Shown piece by piece: positions 47,024 to 55,945 of a DNA stretch of 64,000 nucleotides. The first letter of the stretch is position 1. Each line of letters starts with the position of its first letter. Source of the stretch: Stomoxys calcitrans (Eukaryota; Arthropoda; Insecta; Diptera; Muscidae); the NCBI RefSeq assembly GCF_963082655.1, contig NC_081552.1:63182799-63246798 (forward strand). Reading direction: 5' to 3'. Under the pieces are notes generated by a model, which saw only the letters and a list, made by a program, of their open reading frames with translations, did not search any database and was not told where the DNA came from. Both the position numbers and the translations under genes were made by a program.

Positions 47024-50000
47024 CTACGTGCGAATGTCTTTGGCATGAAAAGTGCCAACAAGTTTTCCTTGCATGTCTTCTAGCACATAGTAGTGGTTTC
47101 CCAATTTCTCACGTACTTTAGCTTTAATGAAAATTGGTGCAAGTTTGGCATTAAAAGCTTTCTCTATATTGCTTTGTGCGAAATTGCGCCTAAAAACCTC
47201 CTGTCCTATTTGGAAAGTTTGATGTCTAACACGAAGATTGTACTGTTTTTGATTCCTTTCGAATGCTTCTTTTATATGTCTACGCAGATCCTTTCTCACC
47301 AACTGCATGTGATCATCCCGTGACAGGCTTACGACAGGTTCATCTAAAAGTCTTAAGTTCTTAAGGAGCTCATATGAAGACGCGTGAGTAATCATTTCAA
47401 AGCCGAACAAGGCATGAAAAGAGGAGCAACCAATCGATTGATGGTATGAATTTCTAAGCGCACAGCTTATGAAAGAAAGATTTTCGTCCCACCTTCGATG
47501 GTCGTTTTTCAGATAGGCTCGTATACCAGCAATCAGAGACCTATTGACTCTTTCAGAGGCATTTGATTGCGGCGAGTAGAGTGCGGTATAAACATGGTTA
47601 ATACCTAAAGACGTAAAAAATGCATTTAATTCTTTTGCACGAAATTGGGATCCATTATCGCTGATAATGGTTTCTGGTACTCCATACATGTGGAAAATTT
47701 CTTTTTGTAAAAAGTTTTGTATGGCTGCTGATGTGAACTTTTTTAATGGACAGAGCCAATGGAACTTTGTTAAATGGTCTAGAACGATGAGGAGACCAAT
47801 ATAACCGGATTTACTTCTGGGGTAGGGACCTAAAATATCTATGTAAAGTTTTTGAAACGGACGGACAGAAATGGACTGATTACCCATTGGTGGCTTCATT
47901 ATTTGATTAGGCGCCTTCGTCGTCTTACAAACGTCACAATTCCTTACATAGGTTCTAACATCCTGTACCATGCCTGGCCAGAAGAAATTCCTTCTCAAAA
48001 GGTCTACAGTTTTGGCCATGCCTCCATGAGCCGCGACTGGAGAATCGTGAGCATTCGATATGGTCTTGTTTCTAAGTCCTACAGGAACCCATAACTTCCA
48101 TGCTTGCTGATCTAAGAGTTCATCACCGGTATAATGTCTGGTACGGTAATACACATATCTATCAACAACTTTCAAGTCTGGAAACTTCGCCTGAGCAGTA
48201 TCAACTTTCTCCTTCAGTTGCTGGTACTCATCGTCCTCAAAACAAGGGGAGTTCAGATCAATATCTGGTTCAACAAATTCTAAGCTGGCGATATCTTCGG
48301 AATGTATCCTAGAAAGAACATCCGGTACCACATTATCGGATCCTTTTCTATGTCTAATAGTAAATTTAAAGCCTTGTAATTTAAAGACCCATCTGGCTAA
48401 CCTTCCTGTCAAATCGGGCTGACGCATCAACCATAATAAACTCGAATGGTCCGTGATTACTTCGAACTCTTGGAGTTCTAAGTAACATCGGAACTTCTTA
48501 ATCGCTTCGATGGCTGCCAGACATTCTCTTTCGGTGACACTATAATTACGTTGCGCCGAGTTCAGTTTCTTGCTCATATATGCTATGGGCTTTTCATTGC
48601 CCTCATCATCCATTTGAACCAGAACTGCCCCGATGCCGTAATTACTAGCGTCGCAGTGTAGATAAAACTTCTTCGAGAAGTCAGGATTAGTGAGTATAGG
48701 TGCGGATGTCAAAAGAACCTTAATCCTTTCAAAGGCCTGTTGGGCCTCTTCAGTCCATACGAATTTCTTCTTCGTCGACAGGATATCTGTGATAGGAGCA
48801 ACCTTCATAGAAAAGTTCTGGATGAACCTCCTGTACCAGCCCGTTAAGCCAAGGAAACCTCGAACTTGTTTCAAGTTTTTCGGAACCGGCCAGTTAGTTA
48901 TCGCAGTAACTTTTTCCACATCGGCCATAATACCGCCATTTCCTATTACGTAGCCTAGATAATTTACTCTCGTGCCACAAAACTTACTTTTCGAAATATT
49001 CAACGTAAGATTGGCTTTTCTAAACTGAGAAGATATTCTCAGTAATGCTTCAATATGGGATTCAAAATCATCGGAGACTATTATAAGGTCGTCCAGGTAT
49101 CCAAAAATACTATGCCGAAGGTCGGGTGGGATCAACGCATCCATTAATCTACCCATTGTCTGGGCTGCGTTACACAACCCGAATGGCATGACCACAAATT
49201 GGTACAGAGGCCTTCCCGGAACTGTGAACGCAGTCAAGGCTTTGGAATTCTCATCAAGGGCAATTTGCCAAAATGCATCTTTTAAGTCCAATTTGGAAAT
49301 AAGATTGGCCTTTGGTAACCTTGCGAATATGCCCTCGATATTAGGCAATGGATACGCATCTTTTTCGGTCACAGAATTTAACTTCCGTGCATCCAGACAG
49401 AGGCGTACCTTGTTGGGCTTCACCACCAACCTAATAGGTGAACTCCAAGGAGAATTCGATGGTTCAATTACTCCTAATTCTAGCATGCGGTCTACCTCAG
49501 CGAACATCAGTTTTTCAACAGCAGGTGACACTGGGTAAAACCGTTGTTTTATTGGCTGAGCCGAACCCACATTGATTGAGTGCTTCAATAGCGTTGTCCG
49601 ACCAAGTCCTTGTGATTCAAAGCTAGGGAAAAGATCTATTACTGCCTGTAATCTCCGACGTTGCGAATCGCTCAAAGGGTACAAATCAGTATCCTCTGAC
49701 TCTGGTTCTGGTTCGTCTCCTAAGTTAGTGGAAAATGGAACAAAATCCAACGCCTTCGGTGGTGTATCACCATTAGTACCACTACTTGCTATAACGTCTA
49801 TAGAGCCAACAATATCGGGCATGAGATTAAAAAGTCTACAGAAATCAACACCTAAGATAATTCTCTGTGTGATATTGGGTATAATGAAAAATTTCAAGCG
49901 CCTAGTCTGACCTTTAAAGGAGACTTCGACATCAAGCCATCCCTGTACTTTAAGTGGATTGCCATCTGCGGTATTTACATGCGAATTAACCTTGTGAAAG

Positions 50001-50344
50001 ACTGGGTACTTAGAAAAATCATGTCTAGCTAAGTCAGAGCCAATGCAACTAACGTTTGCCCCCGTATCTAACAAACCATATTCCTCGATATTTAAAAAGG
50101 ACACCTTTGCATAGAACCGATGGTCCTTTGGGTTTGAAATGATTGTAGATACGAAAAATTTTCTACAAAGTTTCCTATTCTTAAAGTATAATCTATAGCG
50201 AACTGTCGAGCGCTTTGTCGTCCTCGATTTAGAGCTTGATAGGGAATCAACATTAAAAATCTCATTTCTTCTTCTGCAGTAAATTTCCCACCTTTTATGA
50301 TAGGGTAATTTAGGCATTATTATTCGTGAAATATCGCTATCCAT
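47024..50344 (-). CDS. pol: gypsy pol: protease, reverse transcriptase, RNase H, integrase
   Basis: 1106 codons from the first ATG. The frame is open further upstream to the gag overlap, so the in vivo product is probably a Gag-Pol made by -1 frameshifting. Domains: aspartic protease LLDTGA (91-96); RT about 255-520 with LDLKDAFWQIAL (352-363) and catalytic YLDD (416-419); RNase H from about 560 (HCDASNYGIGAVL) to TDHSSLLWL (631); integrase zinc finger H766/H773/C803/C806; catalytic core D836, D896, E931 (34 residues between the last two). A GPY/F-like basic C-terminal module follows, with no chromodomain. No internal stop or frameshift, so it looks competent. It ends 47 bp from the 3' LTR. 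Works with Gag in reverse transcription inside particles and in genomic integration. Confidence 0.96.
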   Translation of the reverse strand: MDSDISRIIMPKLPYHKRWEIYCRRRNEIFNVDSLSSSKSRTTKRSTVRYRLYFKNRKLCRKFFVSTIISNPKDHRFYAKVSFLNIEEYGLLDTGANVSCIGSDLARHDFSKYPVFHKVNSHVNTADGNPLKVQGWLDVEVSFKGQTRRLKFFIIPNITQRIILGVDFCRLFNLMPDIVGSIDVIASSGTNGDTPPKALDFVPFSTNLGDEPEPESEDTDLYPLSDSQRRRLQAVIDLFPSFESQGLGRTTLLKHSINVGSAQPIKQRFYPVSPAVEKLMFAEVDRMLELGVIEPSNSPWSSPIRLVVKPNKVRLCLDARKLNSVTEKDAYPLPNIEGIFARLPKANLISKLDLKDAFWQIALDENSKALTAFTVPGRPLYQFVVMPFGLCNAAQTMGRLMDALIPPDLRHSIFGYLDDLIIVSDDFESHIEALLRISSQFRKANLTLNISKSKFCGTRVNYLGYVIGNGGIMADVEKVTAITNWPVPKNLKQVRGFLGLTGWYRRFIQNFSMKVAPITDILSTKKKFVWTEEAQQAFERIKVLLTSAPILTNPDFSKKFYLHCDASNYGIGAVLVQMDDEGNEKPIAYMSKKLNSAQRNYSVTERECLAAIEAIKKFRCYLELQEFEVITDHSSLLWLMRQPDLTGRLARWVFKLQGFKFTIRHRKGSDNVVPDVLSRIHSEDIASLEFVEPDIDLNSPCFEDDEYQQLKEKVDTAQAKFPDLKVVDRYVYYRTRHYTGDELLDQQAWKLWVPVGLRNKTISNAHDSPVAAHGGMAKTVDLLRRNFFWPGMVQDVRTYVRNCDVCKTTKAPNQIMKPPMGNQSISVRPFQKLYIDILGPYPRSKSGYIGLLIVLDHLTKFHWLCPLKKFTSAAIQNFLQKEIFHMYGVPETIISDNGSQFRAKELNAFFTSLGINHVYTALYSPQSNASERVNRSLIAGIRAYLKNDHRRWDENLSFISCALRNSYHQSIGCSSFHALFGFEMITHASSYELLKNLRLLDEPVVSLSRDDHMQLVRKDLRRHIKEAFERNQKQYNLRVRHQTFQIGQEVFRRNFAQSNIEKAFNAKLAPIFIKAKVREKLGNHYYVLEDMQGKLVGTFHAKDIRT

Positions 50345-50496
50345 ATCAGGTTCGGTATTCTCTGGTCGTCTAAGAATGGTGATGGGACGAGAATCTGAAT
50401 TATTCTCAATTAAAATGTTCTGATCGGGTGTGACTAATCCAGGTGATAAAAGGGTATTTTCTGATAAAGTTCTTTCCGCTGATTCTTGATCAGGCG

Positions 50497-52257
50497 CTAT
50501 AAGTCCTCTGGCAGAGAATTTATCTGCCTCAAGTTTTTTGAAAAATTCTTTTTTCTACTGAGACACTTGGTGCAGTTGGGTTTGTAAGTGTTTTTGGCAC
50601 CGCACCCGTAACAAAATATTGTGCGATCCTGGACACAATCTTGCCAATGGTGTCCAGTTTTATCACAATTCCAACATGCGAAATTCTGGTCATTTTTCTG
50701 AATGGCTTCTACCATCATTTCGGGCTCATCCACTAAACCTACTATGTCACTTTCCTCAGTAACAATTTCTGATATATTGCGACGGGGCATTTGATAGGTA
50801 TTAGGGTTTCTGTTTGTCAAATTCTTGCGAACATATTCGTCGTTGAAAAAATTTTCGCGCATCTGTACCAGTCTGCGGAGGTGTGAAATTGAATGTATCG
50901 GCACATAGAGTAGATCCTGGCGGATGTCAGGACGAAGATTTCGTGCCAAAATTTCTATCAATTCTGGTTCTGACATACCCCTAGGGAGCTTGTCCATCAT
51001 CGAAGAAACTGCCTCGAAAAAGGCATCAAAATTTTCATTTGGCCTTTGCTTACGAGCTCGAATTTCTTCCCTTATGTCAAAAGATGATTTAAATTCACGA
51101 TACTGATTCCTTAACGCCTCACAAAAGGAGTCCCACTCGACTGTCTGGACCTGCTTATGATAACGCCAGAACCAGTCTCGTGCCTTGCCAGTAAGAAGAC
51201 TGTTAAGGTTTTTGCAAATCACATTGTAATCACCATTAAAATAATCAGAGGTCAACGATCCTAAACGGTACAAAAACTCTTCCACATTCAACCCATTCGA
51301 TGAACCATCGAATTTTAGATTCCAGTTTTGAATCGTGGACGTAATCTTGTCCATAGGCATATTCGTCTGAAAAGAATTGGGTGACATATTCGAAAATTGG
51401 TAATTCTGATTCGGGTAATTAGGATTCTGTCTAACGTTGGTAGGACAATTTGGAATCCTATTCTGTTGAAAAGCCTGGTCTCTTTGCTGTGAAAATTGAT
51501 CGGTCAAACGAAAGAAATTCTGACCTGTCCTGGGTAACTGGGAATTCACTTGTGATGACCAAGGTAAATTCTGATTTGACTGAGGTATATTCAAACTTGT
51601 CCGTTGCGGGATTTCTCTTGAATTACAATTAACCTGATTCCTCTCTAGGTTTGGATCTACACCATGGGAACTTTCAACCTGTCCTGTATATAGACCTGCA
51701 TTTCGGAGCAACCTAGTCAAAGTCGTCTCTATCATTCGATTAATTTCTGAATGATCAATAGGAGGTACGTTACCATTGCCGTTGCCGTCTGTGGGTGGCT
51801 GGGGCGATAAAAGGGAATTATACTGCACACGAGACACGTCATTGGCATCGGATGCCACTTGGCGATGTTCCTGCGAACATGCATTATTATCCTGAAAATT
51901 ATCTATATGACTCTGAAAAAAGTCGCGAACTGTGCTACGAGTGTTATATTGGTGACTCATCGCACCACGTCCTTTGCCACGAGAAGGATTTGTCTTCCTC
52001 GAAGTATCTCTTGTAGCTATTTCTTTGTCCCTGACAGGTTGGCATATCCTTTTGCAAACGGGACATTCATCTGAGCTAGACAGATGAGACTCAATACACA
52101 GCTTATGGAACGTATGTAAACATCCACTTATTGTAAAACACTCCTCACTCTCTATCATTGATTCCTTACAGATCCTACATGTCGCCTGATTATTAGAACT
52201 AGGGACTGCAGCAGCAGCTTGCGCGGAAGATCTCGGAGGGGAATTTTCAACCGGCAT
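50497..52257 (-). CDS. gag: gypsy gag with N-terminal RING-H2 finger
   Basis: 586 residues from an ATG in good context (AAAATGCC). Residues 27-68 form a complete RING-H2: C27-x2-C30-x15-C46-x1-H48-x2-H51-x2-C54-x10-C65-x2-C68. RING fingers bind two zinc ions and usually recruit ubiquitin-conjugating enzymes. A long Asn/Gln-rich linker (about 100-300) leads to a retrotransposon Gag capsid region (about 310-470: WNLKFDGS, LLTGKARDWFWR, RNQYREF, ENFDAFFEAV). Then come two zinc knuckles: C528-x2-C531-x4-H536-x4-C541, and a second where the His position is Thr557 (C549, C552, C562). Gag assembles the particle and packages RNA. The RING is an unusual addition; its ligase activity is inference. A -1 frameshift signal lies 37 bases before the stop codon. 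Confidence 0.94.
   Translation of the reverse strand: MPVENSPPRSSAQAAAAVPSSNNQATCRICKESMIESEECFTISGCLHTFHKLCIESHLSSSDECPVCKRICQPVRDKEIATRDTSRKTNPSRGKGRGAMSHQYNTRSTVRDFFQSHIDNFQDNNACSQEHRQVASDANDVSRVQYNSLLSPQPPTDGNGNGNVPPIDHSEINRMIETTLTRLLRNAGLYTGQVESSHGVDPNLERNQVNCNSREIPQRTSLNIPQSNQNLPWSSQVNSQLPRTGQNFFRLTDQFSQQRDQAFQQNRIPNCPTNVRQNPNYPNQNYQFSNMSPNSFQTNMPMDKITSTIQNWNLKFDGSSNGLNVEEFLYRLGSLTSDYFNGDYNVICKNLNSLLTGKARDWFWRYHKQVQTVEWDSFCEALRNQYREFKSSFDIREEIRARKQRPNENFDAFFEAVSSMMDKLPRGMSEPELIEILARNLRPDIRQDLLYVPIHSISHLRRLVQMRENFFNDEYVRKNLTNRNPNTYQMPRRNISEIVTEESDIVGLVDEPEMMVEAIQKNDQNFACWNCDKTGHHWQDCVQDRTIFCYGCGAKNTYKPNCTKCLSRKKNFSKNLRQINSLPEDL
50510..50539 (-). promoter_or_regulatory. -1 ribosomal frameshift signal at the gag/pol junction
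   Basis: Slippery heptamer A_AAA_AAC at 50539-50533, in the correct phase of the gag frame (codons TCA AAA AAC). It is followed after about 4 bases by a GGCAGA/TCTGCC hairpin with a 7-base loop (50528-50510). A slip of -1 enters the pol frame, which is open from there through the pol ATG. Confidence 0.8.
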
Positions 52258-52488
52258 TTTAGCTTATGAACAGTAAATGAATTAAACAAATAGAAAAATA
52301 GTTATCTGACTAACTCAAGCAAAAATCGAAAACACTAATCAATGATGGTATACATTGATTTTTAAAAATAAAATTGGGCAATTAAAAAATATATATATAG
52401 CTATATTTATGTATAAAATACTTCCATACATATGTATAAAGAAAATATTTATAAGGATAATAATTATAAAGAAAAATATTATGATAAA
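52258..52488 (-). other. gypsy leader immediately upstream of gag
   Basis: AT-rich untranslated leader between gag and a HINE insertion. No coding frame. Confidence 0.7.
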
Positions 52489-55270
52489 AACAAGTAAAAA
52501 GGCGTTAAGTTCGGCCGGGCCGAACTTTGGATACCCACCACCTCGGGTATATCTGTAAACCATCTTTCATCGAAATTCGGTGAAAATTTAACACCTTATG
52601 TCCCAAATCAGTTAAATCAAAATAAGTTCCGATTTGAACCATATACTAATAAGTACACTAGCTGTATCTAAAAATAGACCGATCAGAACTAAATATATAC
52701 GACACGGATGTCGAAAAGCCTAACATAAGTTACTGAGTCAAATTTCAGTGAAATCGGATTATAAATGCGCCTTTAATGGGGCCAAGACTTTAAATCGAGA
52801 TATCGGTCTACATGGCAGCTATATCCAAATTTGGACCGTTTTGGGGCAAGTTGCATAAAAATGTCGAAGAGCCTAACACAAAGCAATGTCCCAAATTTCG
52901 GCGAAATCGGAAAATAAATGCCTCTTTTATGGTCCCAAAACCTTAAATCAAGAGATCGGTCTATATGGCAGCTATAATCAAATCTGGACCGATCTGTGCG
53001 ATATTGCAGAACTATATCAAGGAGCTTAACTTAACTCACTGTCCCAAATTTCGGCGACATCGGACAATAAATGAGCATTTTATGGGTCCAAAACCATAAA
53101 TCAAGAAATCGGTTTATATGGCAGTTATATCCAAATCCTAACCGATCTGGACCAAATTGAAGAAAGATGTCAAAGGGCCTAACACAACTCAGTGTCCCGA
53201 ATTTCATCAAAATCGTATAATAAATGTGGTTTTTTGGGCCTAAGACCCTAGACCGGGGGATCGGTCTAATGGCAGCTATATCCAAATCTGAACCGATCTG
53301 AGCCACATTGACGAAGGATGTCGAAGGGCCTAACACAACCCACTGCCCCAAATTTCAGCGAAATCGGATAATAAATGTGGCTTTTATGGGCCTAAGACCT
53401 TAAATCGGAGGATCGTTCTATATGGCAGATATATCCAAATCTGGACCGATCTGAGCCACTTTGACGAAGGATGTCGAAGGGCCTAACACAACTCACAGTC
53501 CCAAATTTCAGCGAAATTGGATAATAAATGTGGCTTTTATGGGCCTAAGACCCTAAATCGGAGGATCGGTCTATATGGCAGATATATCCAAATCTGGACC
53601 GATCTGAGCCACATTGATAAAGGATGTCGGAGGGCCTAACACATCTCACTGCCCCAAATTTCAGCGAAATCGGATAATAAATGTGGCTTTTATGGGCCTA
53701 AGACCCTAAATCGGAGGATCGGTCTATATGGCAGCTATATCCAAATCTGGACCGATCTGAGCCATACTGACGGAGGATTTTGAAGGGCCTAACACAACTC
53801 ACTGTCCCAAATTTCAGCGAAATCGGATAATAAATGTGGCTTCTTTGGGCCTTAGACCCTAAATCGGAGGATCGGTCCATATGGCAGCTATATCCAAATC
53901 TGAACCGATCTGGGCCAAATTGACGAAGTATGTTTAAGGGCCTAACACAACTCAATGTCCCAAATTTCAGTAAAATCGGATAATAAATGTGGCTTTTATG
54001 GGCCTAAGACCCTAAATCGGAGGATCGGTCTATATGGCAGCTATATCCAAATCTGAACCGATCTGGGCAAAACTGACGAAGGATGTCGAAGGGCCTAACA
54101 CAACTCACTGTCCAAAATTTCAGCAAAAGCGGATAATAAATGTGGCTTTTATTGGCCTAAGACCCTAAATCGGCGGATCGGTTGGGGGGCTATATCAAGA
54201 TATAGTCCGATTTAGCCCATCTTCGAACTTAACCTGCTTATGGACAAAAAAAGAATCTGTGCAAAATTTCAGCTCAATATCTCTATTATTGAAGACTGTA
54301 GCGTGATTTCAACAGACAGACGGACAGACGGACGGACATGTCTAGATCGTCTTAGATTTTTACGTTGATCAAGAATATATATACTTTATAGGGTCGGAAA
54401 TGGATATTTCGATGTGTTGCAAACGGAATGACAAAATGAATATACCCCCATCCTTCGGTGGTGGGTATAAAAAGGATATAAGAAAAGATTTGCTCTGCTA
54501 TTAGAGCGATATCAAGATATGGTCCGGTTTGGACCACAATTAAATTATATGTTGGAGACCTGTGTAAAATATCAGCCAATTCGAATAAGAATTGCGCCCT
54601 TTGTGGGCTCAAGAAGTAAAATAGAGAGATCGATTTATATGGGAGCTATATCAGGTTATAAACCGATTCAGACCATAATAAACACGTATGTTAATGGTCA
54701 TGAGAGAATCCGTCGTACAAAATTTCATTCCAATCGGATAAGAATTGCGCACTCTAGAGGCTCAAGAAGTCAAGACCCAAGATCGGTTTATATGGCAGCT
54801 GTATCAGGTTATGGACCGATTTGAACCATACTTGGCACAGTTGTTGGATGTCATAAAAAAACACGTCGTGCAAAATTTCATTCCAATCGGATAAGAATTG
54901 CGCACTCTAGAGGCTCAAGAAGTCAAGACCCAAGATCGGTTTATATGGCAGCTATATCAAAACATGGACCGATATGGCCCATTTACAATACCAACCGACC
55001 TACACTAATAAGAAGTATTTGTGCAAAATTTCAAGCGCCTAGCTTAACTCCTTCGGAAGTTAGCATGCTTTCGACAGACAGACGGACGGACGGACGGACG
55101 GACGGACGGACGGACGGACGGACAGACGGACGGACATGGCTAGATCGACATAAAATTTCACGACGATCAAGAATATATATACTTTATGGGGTCTCAGACG
55201 AATATTTCGAGTAGTTACAAATAGAATGACGAAATTAGTATACCCCCCATCTTATGGTGGTGGGTATAAT
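52489..55270 (-). mobile_element. Chimeric B-A HINE, copy 2, in the gypsy leader
   Basis: Same order and same B/A fusion point (GGGTATAAAAAGGATATAAG, near 54470) as copy 1. It is nearly identical in sequence, but has one 153-bp A unit fewer and a shorter GACGGACGG tract (about 55077-55137). It separates the primer-binding site from gag by 2.8 kb. Confidence 0.93.
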
Positions 55271-55923
55271 AAAAATTGGTTGAAAAAAAGTTGTAATGCA
55301 ATTACTTTTCCAGTAATGGCACTAAACAGAAAATTTGCAAAGTGAATATATTCATTCAAAAACGATGTTTTCCTGTACTTCTTGAAACCATAAATATAAA
55401 AGTGTGTGTAGTAGATTCGGTAGATACTGGTACTCAAATTGAGCTATGGAACTTTTCTAATCAATCTGAAAGCAAATTCATACGAACAAACCAACTAAGA
55501 AGAATCACTTAAGCAAGGATCCTATATCCTCTTGACAGCGGTCATTAAAATTGCATGTAGCCAAATTAACGAAATCCTAGCTAATTCAAAAAGGATGTCG
55601 GTAGCTAAGTCCCATAAAAAAAAAACTTTAAACGTCCTAGAAGAGTCGTTACAAACATCAAAGCTACCTCAATGTCAACGATCATCAAATCCACGAAAAG
55701 GTTGTTGAGTATCTAGCGGTTAGCTATCTCGGACTGTAAATGCCAAGATGCTAAAGATCCTGCAAGACTCAACAGCTATTCGAAGACTCGAGTCACAAAA
55801 ACACTTAGGGCTTTCAAATCTGTAAAAAAAATGAAATCTAAATACTTGATCCTGTAAAAATTAGATTAATATAAAAACTGATAAATTGGAACCAAGAAAA
55901 GGACGAGCATTATCCTTTCTCGG
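55271..55923 (-). other. gypsy leader next to the primer-binding site
   Basis: Untranslated leader; presumably holds packaging signals. No frame or repeat seen. Confidence 0.65.
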
Positions 55924-55941
55924 GCCCCACGTTGGGCGCCA
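55924..55941 (-). promoter_or_regulatory. tRNA-Lys primer-binding site
   Basis: TGGCGCCCAACGTGGGGC on the minus strand, four bases after the LTR end. It is an 18-base complement to the 3' end of an insect tRNA-Lys (known sequence ...CCCCACGTTGGGCG plus CCA). It primes minus-strand DNA synthesis. Confidence 0.93.
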
Positions 55942-55945
55942 AATT

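Noticed and set aside
47852..49910. Plus-strand frames of 80-116 codons opposite pol
   Set aside because: Antisense shadows of an intact pol frame.
50924..52074. Plus-strand frames opposite gag
   Set aside because: Antisense shadows; gag carries clear domains in its own frame.
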